The notes beneath the pieces were generated by a model that saw only the letters and a program-made list of their open reading frames with translations, made no database searches and had not been told where the DNA came from. Below, one piece after another: positions 49,812 through 58,977 of a DNA stretch of 64,000 bases. The translations under genes and the position numbers were made by a program. Every line of letters begins with the position of its first letter. Position 1 is the stretch's first letter. Origin of the DNA: an uncultured Bacteroidota bacterium (GTDB lineage Bacteria; Bacteroidota; Rhodothermia; Rhodothermales; Salinibacteraceae); contig CAJXKO010000007.1 in the NCBI GenBank assembly GCA_913055845.1, positions 1 to 64,000 of the forward strand, read 5' to 3'.

Positions 49812-51077
49812 ATGAAGCTCACGCCGCTCGATATCCGCAAGCGAGAGTTCGACCGCAGCCTTCGCGGGTACGACCCGCAGGAGGTCGAGGCCTTTCTCGA
49901 CATGGTCGCCGAGCAGTGGCAGGACTTGGAGGAGGAGCACCGCCGCCTTGAGAAAAAAGTAGAGGAACTGGAAGGCCAGATGGAGCACTACCGGAAGGTG
50001 GAAGAGGCCCTCCAGACGGCTCTCGATCAGACCCGCGAAAACGCGGAGCAGCAAATCGAGAACGCCCGCGAGAAGGCCCAGAACATCATAGACAAAGCCA
50101 AGGCGGATGCCCGCGCCATGGAACGGGAGGCTGAGAAGACGATCGCTGAGGCCGAAGCAACGGCCGACGATATCAAGCGGGAGGCGCGCAACGAGCGTGA
50201 GAAACTCAGGGCCGACGTGCAACGCCTCCGTACCCGGCGCACCGAAGTGGTTGCGCAACTCCGGGCGTTTCTCCAATCCGAGTTGGAGGTACTGGAAGAG
50301 CACGACGCGGCGGACGCCCCGACCTCCCCCGAGCCCGACGCGGCGCCGACTCCGGACGACCCGCCCGAGACCACACCGTCGGCCCCGGAGGACGCTCCCC
50401 CGTCCGGGCCGGGCGCCCCATCGGAGACGAAACCGGCTGGTCCCGACCTTTCCGCGGCCCACCCCGACGACACCAATATGGGGGCCTCGTCGGATCGCAA
50501 GGAGGCCGCGCCCGCCTCAGTCGGCACGAACGATCCGGAAGCATCTCCGCCCCCCACCACGACCGATTCCTCCCCGGAGGACATCTCCCCTGAGGAAACT
50601 CCCGGCGACGGGGAGGAAGGTGAGGCGAAGGATCCCAACCCGCTCGATGACCCGATTGGCGAAGCGCCCAGCAACGAGGCATCGCCCGATGCAATCGATC
50701 CGCTGGAGGAGATCGACGTGGCCGATTCGGAGGAGACAAGCGACCGGCCGCCCTCTGAGGTCTTTACCGACGACGTGGCGACCGCAACCGAGCCGCCGGC
50801 CCGTCCCTCCTCGTCCCGCAAACGCGGCAACTCGTACGACCCGTCGTCTTTCGCACCGGCCCCCGAGGAGGAGGCCGACGCCCCCTCCACGCCTGACGCT
50901 GAGAGCCCACCGTCCGAAGACGAGGCAACGGAAGCGTCCAATCCCTCTCCGGACGTAAACGCTGAACGGAACGCGAACGAGACCACAGACAAGCAAAAGC
51001 GAATGCGCACCGACGAACAGGCCACCTCGGAAGAGATCGAGAAGATCTGGAACATCCTCGACGACATGGATGAGTAA
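49812..51077 (+). CDS. DivIVA-domain protein with long acidic disordered C-terminal region
   Basis: MKLTPLDIRKREFDRSLRGYDPQEVEAFLDMVAEQWQDLEEEHRRL followed by coiled coil and about 230 aa rich in D/E/P/S/T. Confidence 0.94.
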   Translation: MKLTPLDIRKREFDRSLRGYDPQEVEAFLDMVAEQWQDLEEEHRRLEKKVEELEGQMEHYRKVEEALQTALDQTRENAEQQIENAREKAQNIIDKAKADARAMEREAEKTIAEAEATADDIKREARNEREKLRADVQRLRTRRTEVVAQLRAFLQSELEVLEEHDAADAPTSPEPDAAPTPDDPPETTPSAPEDAPPSGPGAPSETKPAGPDLSAAHPDDTNMGASSDRKEAAPASVGTNDPEASPPPTTTDSSPEDISPEETPGDGEEGEAKDPNPLDDPIGEAPSNEASPDAIDPLEEIDVADSEETSDRPPSEVFTDDVATATEPPARPSSSRKRGNSYDPSSFAPAPEEEADAPSTPDAESPPSEDEATEASNPSPDVNAERNANETTDKQKRMRTDEQATSEEIEKIWNILDDMDE

Positions 51078-51290
51078 CCCCCCGCATTGGAGTATCTCGG
51101 TGGGCTCACAGTCTCCCCACCCCCTGAAGCCGTGACCGTCCCGCATTCGCGTCCGGAACGAGGTGACGGGGAACCTTCTGCCCCCCGTCCGTTCCCACTC
51201 CCCACCAACAGAGCAGGGCCGCGGAGCCGGTCCGTCATCGCTCTGTCCTTCATCCACGCCTTCGCACCCGTTTCTCGCCTCTACGCCCGT

Positions 51291-52142
51291 ATGTCGCCGT
51301 CCGCCGATCCGTCCGCCTTCACCGCCGGGGGCACGGCCGCCTACCGACAGCAGATTGACGAAGCCGCCGCGGCCCTCCCAGAGGTCTCGTCGCCCGCCGT
51401 CGGCATCCTGCACGACGCCTCCCCCCCTCCGCTTCTGGGAGACACAGCCGCTCACACGATCCCGTACGCCGACATTCCCCACGTCCCGGCGTCGGAGGGT
51501 ACGCTCACAGTGGGTACACTCGGGGGGACGTCGGTGGTGGAGCTGAGCTCCGCCCTGCACCTCTACGACGGCCACACGCCCCGCGAGGTGACTTTCCCGG
51601 TCCGCATGCTTGCGACGGCTGGGGTCGAGGCCCTGGTGCTGACCGGCCCGGCGGGGAGCGTGAACCCGCAGTTTGGGCGGGGCGACCTGATGCTGCTGAC
51701 CGACCACATCAATTTTCAGGGGCACAACCCGCTCGTCGGGCCGAACGTGGAGGAGTGGGGCCCCCGCTTTCCCGACATGACTGAGCCATACGACGCAGCC
51801 CTGCAACGGATGGCCGGCGACGTGGCGCGCGAGGAGGGCCTATCGCTACAGAAGGGCATCTACCTGGCTCTGCTCGGCCCAAACGAGGAGACGACGGCCG
51901 AGCACCGCATGGCCCGCCGCCTGGGCGCCGACGCTGTGGGCACAAGCATGACGCCCGAAGTCATTGCTGCCCGCCATATGGACCTGCAGGTCCTTGCCCT
52001 CAGCCTGATTACCGACCGGCACCTCTCCGGCGACGGTGCCACGCCTCCCACGGACGACACACTCCACACGGCACGCTCCCGCCTGCGCCGCCTCTTGATG
52101 GGCATCGTGACCCAGCAAGGCACGGCCGACACGGCTCCGTAG
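51291..52142 (+). CDS. Purine-nucleoside phosphorylase family protein (divergent)
   Basis: GSVNPQFGRGDLMLLTDHINFQGHNPLVGPN, YLALLGPNEETTAEHRMARRLGADAVGTSMTPEVIAARHMDLQVLALSLITD. Confidence 0.9.
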   Translation: MSPSADPSAFTAGGTAAYRQQIDEAAAALPEVSSPAVGILHDASPPPLLGDTAAHTIPYADIPHVPASEGTLTVGTLGGTSVVELSSALHLYDGHTPREVTFPVRMLATAGVEALVLTGPAGSVNPQFGRGDLMLLTDHINFQGHNPLVGPNVEEWGPRFPDMTEPYDAALQRMAGDVAREEGLSLQKGIYLALLGPNEETTAEHRMARRLGADAVGTSMTPEVIAARHMDLQVLALSLITDRHLSGDGATPPTDDTLHTARSRLRRLLMGIVTQQGTADTAP

Positions 52143-52207
52143 CCAGTGCCCCCCCCACATCGTGTCCCCTCAGCCCCGGGTTTCGCCCCGCATCCCCCCT
52201 GTCCCGC

Positions 52208-54673
52208 ATGGAATCTCCTTCCTCCCCGTCCGCTCCCTGGCAGGTCCACAAGTTTGGCGGCACCAGCCTCGCCGATCCCGGGCGCATCGAGCACGTGGCC
52301 TCGCTCCTCGACGCCCGCGAGCCGCCCCTGGCGGTGGTCGTCTCGGCCATGAGCGGGGTGACGGACCAACTGCTCGACCTCGCCGACCGCGCCCCAAACG
52401 ACGACAACAACCTCGACGCCCACCTCCAGGCCCTGCGCGATGACCAGCGGGCCGTCGTGACCGACCTCTTGGACGGCACGGCCGCCACCTCGGTGCTCGG
52501 TACGCTGGACGAGGACATGGACGACCTAATCGACGTCCTCCGCGCCACGCGCCTCATGGGGACCGTGCCCACAACGACGCGCGACCTCGTGGCCGGCTAC
52601 GGCGAACTGTGGTCGGCCCGCGTACTGGGCGCCGTGCTGCGGGCCCGGGGCCTGGACGCCGCCGTCTGCGATGCCCGCGAGGTCCTGGTCGTGACCCACG
52701 AGGACCTGGGGCCGGTGGTTGACTGGGAGGCCACCCAGGCGCGATTCGCCGACTGGCAGGCCGCCCACGACGACGCCGACGTGATTGTGGCCACCGGCTT
52801 CATTGCCTCGACCCCCGACGGGGTCCCCACCACGCTGGGCCGCAACGGCTCGGATCACTCCGCGGCCCTCTTTGCCGCCCTGCTCGGGGCGGAGGCTCTC
52901 ACGATTTGGACCGACACGGACGGCGTCATGAGCGCCGATCCCCGCTACGTCCCCGATGCCCAGCGCCTCGACGCGTTGTCCTACGAGGAGGCGATGGAAC
53001 TGGCCTACTTCGGCGCGGGCGTCATTCATCCGCGCACCCTCGCCCCGGCCGTGGAGCACGAGGTTCCTATCACCATCCGCAACACCTTCGCGCCCGAGCG
53101 ACCCGGCACCCGCATCCACCTCGACGGCGACGGCGCGTCGGCCGTGAAGGGCTTCTCTACGATCGACGACGTGGCGCTGCTCAACCTGGAGGGCAGCGGC
53201 ATGATTGGCGTGCCGGGCATCGCCCGTCGCCTCTTCGACGCGCTGGAGGACGAAGGGGTCTCCGTCATTCTTATTTCGCAGGGCAGTTCCGAGCACTCGA
53301 TCTGTTTCGCCGTGCCGCAGTCGCAGGCGCACGTGGCCCGCAAGGCCGCCGAGCAGGCCTTCTACGCCGAGCTCGACCGCGGCCAGATCCGGCAGGTGGA
53401 CGTCACCCCCAACTGCAGCATCCTCGCCGTAGTGGGCGACCAGATGGCGGGCACGCCCGGCGTGGCCGCCACCTTCTTTGGCGCGCTGGGCGAGGCGAGC
53501 GTGAATGTGCGGGCCATCGCCCAGGGCTCCTCGGAGCGCAACATCTCGGCGGTGGTAGACGGCGACGACGCCCGCCGCGCCCTCCGGGCCGCCCACGCCG
53601 GATTTTACCTCTCCAACCGCACCCTCTCAATCGGCATCATTGGGGCCGGCAACGTGGGCGCGGCCCTGCTCGATCAGATCCACGATCAGGCCGAGCGCCT
53701 GCGCGAGGAGCAGGACATCGACTTGCGGGTGCGCGGCATTGCCACGTCCTCCACCATGCTCCGCGCGGAGAAGAGCTTGGACCTTGCCGCGTGGCGCGAC
53801 GCCCTCGCCGACGGCGCCGCGACCGACCTCGACGCGTTCGCCGACCATGTGGAGACCGAGTACCACCCCCACACAGCGATCGTCGACTGTACGGCGAGTA
53901 ACGCGGTGGCCCGGCACTACGCGGACTGGCTGAACCGCGGGATCCACGTGGTGACCCCCAACAAGCGGGCCAATACCGGTTCCTGGGAGACGTACCAGAC
54001 CCTCCAGACCGCCAGCCGGGGCGTGGGGCCGCGCTACCTGTACGAAACCACTGTGGGCGCGGGCCTGCCCATCCTGCAGACGCTCAACAGCCTCACCGAA
54101 ACGGGCGACCGGGTGCATCGGATCGAGGGCATCCTCTCCGGCACGCTGTCGTACCTCTTCAATGCGTTCGACGGCGAGCGTCCCTTCTCGTCCATCCTGC
54201 AACAGGCCAAAGACGAAGGCTTTACCGAGCCCGACCCCCGCGACGACCTCTCCGGCATGGACGTGGCGCGCAAGGTGGTCATTCTGGCCCGCGAAATGGG
54301 CGTGCCGCTGGAACTCGACGAGGTGGCAGTCGACGGCCTCGTGCCCGAGGCGCTACGGGAGGGCCCGGTGGATGCGTTTTTGGAACACCTGCCGGAGCAC
54401 GACGCCGCCATGACCAAGATTCTCCGCGACGCGCAGGCCGAGGATCAGGTGCTCCGCTTCGTGGGCAGTGTCACGCGGGACGGGGAGGCCTCGGTGCGCC
54501 TGCGCCGCTACCCGCTCGACCACGCCTTCGCCCGTATCCGCCACACGGACAACATCGTCCGCTTCCAGACGGACCGCTACGACGAGACGCCACTCATCGT
54601 GCAGGGCCCCGGCGCCGGGCCGCAGGTCACTGCGGCAGGCGTGTTCACGGACCTACTGCGGTTGATGTCGTAA
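52208..54673 (+). CDS. thrA: Bifunctional aspartokinase/homoserine dehydrogenase
   Basis: VHKFGGTSLADPGRIEHVASLL, ACT region VILISQGSSEHSICFAVP, IGIIGAGNVGAALLDQI, VVTPNKRANTGSWETYQ, YETTVGAGLPILQTL. Confidence 0.97.
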   Translation: MESPSSPSAPWQVHKFGGTSLADPGRIEHVASLLDAREPPLAVVVSAMSGVTDQLLDLADRAPNDDNNLDAHLQALRDDQRAVVTDLLDGTAATSVLGTLDEDMDDLIDVLRATRLMGTVPTTTRDLVAGYGELWSARVLGAVLRARGLDAAVCDAREVLVVTHEDLGPVVDWEATQARFADWQAAHDDADVIVATGFIASTPDGVPTTLGRNGSDHSAALFAALLGAEALTIWTDTDGVMSADPRYVPDAQRLDALSYEEAMELAYFGAGVIHPRTLAPAVEHEVPITIRNTFAPERPGTRIHLDGDGASAVKGFSTIDDVALLNLEGSGMIGVPGIARRLFDALEDEGVSVILISQGSSEHSICFAVPQSQAHVARKAAEQAFYAELDRGQIRQVDVTPNCSILAVVGDQMAGTPGVAATFFGALGEASVNVRAIAQGSSERNISAVVDGDDARRALRAAHAGFYLSNRTLSIGIIGAGNVGAALLDQIHDQAERLREEQDIDLRVRGIATSSTMLRAEKSLDLAAWRDALADGAATDLDAFADHVETEYHPHTAIVDCTASNAVARHYADWLNRGIHVVTPNKRANTGSWETYQTLQTASRGVGPRYLYETTVGAGLPILQTLNSLTETGDRVHRIEGILSGTLSYLFNAFDGERPFSSILQQAKDEGFTEPDPRDDLSGMDVARKVVILAREMGVPLELDEVAVDGLVPEALREGPVDAFLEHLPEHDAAMTKILRDAQAEDQVLRFVGSVTRDGEASVRLRRYPLDHAFARIRHTDNIVRFQTDRYDETPLIVQGPGAGPQVTAAGVFTDLLRLMS

Positions 54674-54744
54674 TTCGCTGGGGGCATTGGGAGGACAGAG
54701 TACTGAATGAGATCTTGGGGGCGGGAACAGAACGGAAGCTCGGC

Positions 54745-54787
54745 GAGGTGTGAACATATCGGCGAGGGTACCGCCGAATCACACCTC
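54745..54787 (+). promoter_or_regulatory. Stem-loop in the thrA-thrB intergenic region
   Basis: Outer arms GAGGTGTGA (54745-54753)/TCACACCTC (54779-54787), inner CGGCG/CGCCG. Confidence 0.7.
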
Positions 54788-54821
54788 CTCCTGAAGAATA
54801 CCCCAATGAGAAAATGCCCCA

Positions 54822-55772
54822 ATGGCCGACCAAGTAACCGCATTCGCTCCCGCCTCCGTGGGCAACGTGGCGGTAGGGTACGATGTGCTGGGCAGTGCCC
54901 TCGACGTGCTGGGCGATCGGGTGACGGTGAGGCGCCTTGATGCGCCTGGGGTCCGGATTGGGACCATTACCGGACGCGTGACGGACCTCCCCACGACTCC
55001 AGAACAGAACACCGCCAGTGTCGCGCTGTCGTCGCTCCGGGACGCGGCGGCCGTGGATCACGGGTTCGAGGTGTCGATTGAGAAGGGCATCCCGCTGGGG
55101 TCGGGTCTGGGCGGATCCGCGGCCTCCGCCGTGGGTGCCGTAGTGGCCGGGGCCGCCCTGCTGCCGGGCACGTGGCCTCCCGAGGACCTGCTGCCGCACG
55201 CCCTGGCCGGCGAGGCGGTGGCCAGCGGCGACTGGCACCCCGACAATGTGGCTCCCTGCCTGTTTGGCGGCCTCCAGCTCACCCGTGCCATGGACCCGCC
55301 GGACGTGGTTTCCGTGCCGGTGCCCGACCGCATTCGGTGCGTCCTAGTGCGTCCCCACCGGGTGGTGGCAACCCAGGAGGCCCGCGCGTGCCTGCCCGAT
55401 CACATTCCGCTCGCCGACGCTGTGCGGCAGTCGGCCCACCTGGGGGCGTTCGTGGCAGGCTGCTACCGCGAGGACCTTGCGCTCATTGGACGGGCCCTGC
55501 GGGATCTCATCGTAGAGCCGCACCGGGCCGCCCTCGTGCCCGGCTTCGCGGACGTGCAGGACGCAGCGATGGACGCAGGGGCGCTGGGCTGCTCACTTTC
55601 GGGGGCCGGACCCAGCCTCTTCGCGTGGACCGATGGTCCGGACGAGGCCGAGCACGTGCGGAACGAGATGGTGGACGCCTTCGACCGGCACGACACCGCC
55701 ACCGACGCCTGGATCTCTCCGATTCCGTCCCAGGGCGCTCGCCTCGTTGTCTCACGCGCGTCCGAGACCTGA
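54822..55772 (+). CDS. thrB: Homoserine kinase
   Basis: AFAPASVGNVAVGYDVLGSALD, EKGIPLGSGLGGSAASAVGAV, WHPDNVAPCLFGGLQL. Confidence 0.95.
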   Translation: MADQVTAFAPASVGNVAVGYDVLGSALDVLGDRVTVRRLDAPGVRIGTITGRVTDLPTTPEQNTASVALSSLRDAAAVDHGFEVSIEKGIPLGSGLGGSAASAVGAVVAGAALLPGTWPPEDLLPHALAGEAVASGDWHPDNVAPCLFGGLQLTRAMDPPDVVSVPVPDRIRCVLVRPHRVVATQEARACLPDHIPLADAVRQSAHLGAFVAGCYREDLALIGRALRDLIVEPHRAALVPGFADVQDAAMDAGALGCSLSGAGPSLFAWTDGPDEAEHVRNEMVDAFDRHDTATDAWISPIPSQGARLVVSRASET

Positions 55773-55803
55773 CCCCCTTCCCACGCGCCCCCTCCACGCC
55801 TAC

Positions 55804-56658
55804 ATGCCTCATACCCAGCATGCCCCGGCCAAAATCAACCTGGGCCTCCACGTTCTCCGCGAACGCCCGGACGGGTACCACGACGTGGAAACGGTGCTGC
55901 ACCGGATCGACTGGGCCGACACGATTACGGCCACGCTGGCGGACACCCTGTCGATGACGTGCTCGGATCCGTCGCTGCCCACCGACACGGACAACTTGTG
56001 CCTCCAGGCGGCCTACCGCTTGGCAGCGGCATTCGACGTGTCGGCCGGCGCGACCCTCCACCTCGACAAGGACGTACCGTACGGCGCTGGGTTGGGCAGT
56101 GGCTCCAGCGACGCCGCCGCGACGCTCCGACTCCTCACAGAGCTATGGGGCCTGGACCCATCGCCGGAGCGACTCCACGAGATTGGAGCATCCATCGGGT
56201 CCGACGTGCCGTTCTTCCTGCAGGATGCGCCTGCAGCCTACGCAACCGGACGGGGCGATTCCCTCTCCCCGCTGTCGACCACCGAGGGGGCTTATCGCGT
56301 GCCATTTCCGATGCTCGTGGTCGTGCCCCAGGTTCAGGTGTCGACGCCGTGGGCCTACGCCCAGGTCTCCCCCAATGCCACGAATCGTCCCCACTTGCCG
56401 CGGCTCGTCACGTCGAACGACCTGGCGCAGTGGCGATCGGCCCTCACAAACGACTTTGAGACGCCCGTCGTGGCGGCGGAGCCGGCGGTTGCCACGGCCC
56501 GGGCCGCCCTCCAAGAGACGGACGCGGCGTACGTGTCGCTGTCGGGATCGGGCGGGGCAGTGTACGGCCTCTTCAAGACCATCGAGGCCGCCCGGGCGGC
56601 GCGAGCGGACATTCGGGCTCCGGCGCGGCGCGTTCACCTCGTGGCACCTGCCGAGTAG
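55804..56658 (+). CDS. ispE: 4-diphosphocytidyl-2-C-methyl-D-erythritol kinase
   Basis: APAKINLGLHVLRERPDGYHDVETVLHRI, KDVPYGAGLGSGSSDAAATLRLL, IGSDVPFFL, SLSGSGGAVYGLF. Confidence 0.95.
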   Translation: MPHTQHAPAKINLGLHVLRERPDGYHDVETVLHRIDWADTITATLADTLSMTCSDPSLPTDTDNLCLQAAYRLAAAFDVSAGATLHLDKDVPYGAGLGSGSSDAAATLRLLTELWGLDPSPERLHEIGASIGSDVPFFLQDAPAAYATGRGDSLSPLSTTEGAYRVPFPMLVVVPQVQVSTPWAYAQVSPNATNRPHLPRLVTSNDLAQWRSALTNDFETPVVAAEPAVATARAALQETDAAYVSLSGSGGAVYGLFKTIEAARAARADIRAPARRVHLVAPAE

Positions 56659-56753
56659 ACTCCCTCTGCTACACCGATGGCGCCTACGGATACGGAAGGG
56701 GTGTTCCCTCGGAAGGACTCCCCCCAGAGCAGTGTGGGATGCCTGCCGTGAGC

Positions 56754-56781
56754 CCCACCGGTGGAGCGACGGACCGGTGGG
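56754..56781. terminator. Hairpin between convergent ispE and 56800..57396 (possible bidirectional terminator)
   Basis: Perfect 9-bp CCCACCGGT/ACCGGTGGG, 10-nt loop; no clear U-tract. Confidence 0.45.
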
Positions 56782-56799
56782 ACGCGCCCCTCGGCGCCA

Positions 56800-57396
56800 T
56801 CAGATGCGGCTGTAGTATTGATCGTCGTCGTCCCCCTCGTCGTCGACCATATAGTCGTCGGACGGGACCTCGAGGTAGGCCATGAGCCAGTCGAGGGCCC
56901 ACACCTGCTTCTCCACCCCATCCCAGTTGTAGCCACTCTCGATCCGGTCGGCGACCCGCTCCCAATCGACGGTCCAGTCTTCGTAGACCTCGAAGGTGAA
57001 GTGATGCTCGTCGGTCTCGAAGTGCAGCGCCCCTTCGTCGGGGTCGTAAATGGTGTTGGCGCCGCCATCCTCACGGGCGAGCTTGGCCCCGAGTACGATC
57101 AGCGGGACCTTGAATCGGTAGTCCATCTTCTCTACCTGCTCGGCCTGGCTAATGAGGAAGTTCGCCAAGGTGGCACAACCGTCGCTCACCTCCATGGCCG
57201 CCTGGGCCGCCTGCTGAGTGGTCGGGTCGGCGTCTACCTTGTCGAGCGCCGCCTCCACCGGCGGCCACACCTCGACCGGTTCCTCTTTTTTGGTCGTGTC
57301 TTCCTTACGCGGGATGACTACGGTACGATTTTCGATATCCACGGGTTTGAAATCGTTGGTTGCAGAACCGGCCGCACAACTTGCACGACCGTGCAT
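56800..57396 (-). CDS. Hypothetical acidic protein
   Basis: Intact ORF (MHGRASCAAGSATNDF..DDEGDDDDQYYSRI) with no recognised family; start uncertain. Confidence 0.6.
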   Translation of the reverse strand: MHGRASCAAGSATNDFKPVDIENRTVVIPRKEDTTKKEEPVEVWPPVEAALDKVDADPTTQQAAQAAMEVSDGCATLANFLISQAEQVEKMDYRFKVPLIVLGAKLAREDGGANTIYDPDEGALHFETDEHHFTFEVYEDWTVDWERVADRIESGYNWDGVEKQVWALDWLMAYLEVPSDDYMVDDEGDDDDQYYSRI

Positions 57397-57533
57397 TCCC
57401 AGTTTTGTGTGCAGTGAGTGATGCAGTATGTAAGATGACGGTGGGTGGGCGAACATTCAACCGTGTGCGACCGCAGGGCTAGCAATTACAGATTGGATAC
57501 GATCGTCCCCCGCGTCGGGGCCCATACCGGGGC

Positions 57534-58829
57534 TCAGTCCGTTCCGGTACGCTCGGCGTCGAGCTCTGCCTCCAGCGCCAGGGCCGTCTCCACCAGTTCT
57601 TCCTCCATGCCGGACAGCTCGTCGTGTTGCCCCACGTATTGACGCACCGCCTCTTCCAGTCCCGACTCGCGGGTCACCACGGTGCGCCGTTTGCGCTCGG
57701 CCGGGTCCACCGCCCGCTCGATGCCGGTTACGGTGTCGGCGGGGGCGAGGGCGTCTCGGAGGCGGGCCTGGTCGACCTGGGCTACTTGCTCCTCTGCCAC
57801 CCGGTAGCGGACGCGGACGATGGCGTCGGCCACGTCCCGCTCCCGGATCGACTCCAGGATCCGCTCGGTCGGCTCCTCCGTGTCCCGCACGTCCACCTGC
57901 ACGGCCACGAAGGGGCGGGCCGGGGTTTCGACGAACGTGGTGCGGGTCACCGGGTCGCGCGAGGGATCAATATCCACCAGCCGGACTCCCTTCGCCTCGT
58001 CGTGCTCATTGAACGTGACGCGCTCGATGCTTCCGGCGTACACCACCGGCGGGTGGCCGTCTTCGTTGCGGTCCTGGGGCCGGTGAATGTGCCCGAGTGC
58101 CACATAGTCGATGGGGCGCACGGCGAGCTGGCCCACTGTAAATTTCGGCGCCGACGCGATCGTGGTGGTGTGCTCCGACCCGGCCAGGGCGGCGCCCTGC
58201 ACGGTGACGTGGCCCGCCAGCACGGTGGGCACGTCTGGGGCGAGGGTCCGCTCGGTGCCGTCGCCCATCACGCCGGTGCCCCGCTCCAAAATTTCGTCCG
58301 TGCGGCGCTGGATGTACGTTACGTAATGCTCCTCAATGAACTGACGCAGTTCGTCGGGCGACATGGTGCGGTACTCGTCCTTCGCCAGGATCTGGCTCCG
58401 GATGGGCCACGGCAGGGGAATGAGCTGTAGTGGGCCGCTCTGAGTCTCAATCACCTGAACGCTCGGGGCCGGCTTGCGGTAGCAATGAACCTCGCCGGCG
58501 ATGTGGTCGAAAATATCGAGCGACGAGGCGCGGCCAAACGTGACGGGGTGATCGTGGTTGCCCACGATGAGCACGATGGGGATGCCGGCCTCGGCCAGTG
58601 GCCGAAGGGCCTGCACGAAGATCTTCTGCTGCGTGGGGGTGGGGTCGGCCGTGTGGTAGGCATCGCCACAGAACAGGAAGGCATCCACGTCCGCGTCCAG
58701 GGCCCGCTGCACCACCGCCTCGAGGGCGTTGCGCACATCCAGCAGCCGCGTGTTGAGGCCCGTCTCCGGATCGCGGCGGCCGTGGGTCTTCACCCCAAGG
58801 TGGACGTCGGCCGTGTGCAGTAGTTTCAC
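57534..58829 (-). CDS. sbcD: SbcD/Mre11-type DNA repair exonuclease (GTG start proposed)
   Basis: KLLHTADVHLGVKTHGRRDPETG, DAFLFCGDAYHTADPTPTQQKIF, IVLIVGNHDHPV, VLAGHVTVQGA, YVALGHIHRPQ. Confidence 0.93.
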   Translation of the reverse strand: MKLLHTADVHLGVKTHGRRDPETGLNTRLLDVRNALEAVVQRALDADVDAFLFCGDAYHTADPTPTQQKIFVQALRPLAEAGIPIVLIVGNHDHPVTFGRASSLDIFDHIAGEVHCYRKPAPSVQVIETQSGPLQLIPLPWPIRSQILAKDEYRTMSPDELRQFIEEHYVTYIQRRTDEILERGTGVMGDGTERTLAPDVPTVLAGHVTVQGAALAGSEHTTTIASAPKFTVGQLAVRPIDYVALGHIHRPQDRNEDGHPPVVYAGSIERVTFNEHDEAKGVRLVDIDPSRDPVTRTTFVETPARPFVAVQVDVRDTEEPTERILESIRERDVADAIVRVRYRVAEEQVAQVDQARLRDALAPADTVTGIERAVDPAERKRRTVVTRESGLEEAVRQYVGQHDELSGMEEELVETALALEAELDAERTGTD

Positions 58830-58977
58830 GGAAGCGTTTCGGTTGGTGGAGGACGTTTTTCGTGAATCGGTGGCGCGCCGGGCGTGGGAATGTCTGTACA
58901 CGTCTCTGCACCCCCCGCTCCCCCTCAAAACAGGATCGCAACGGCTGGGGACGTGGCCCCGGCGATTCGCGTCGGAC

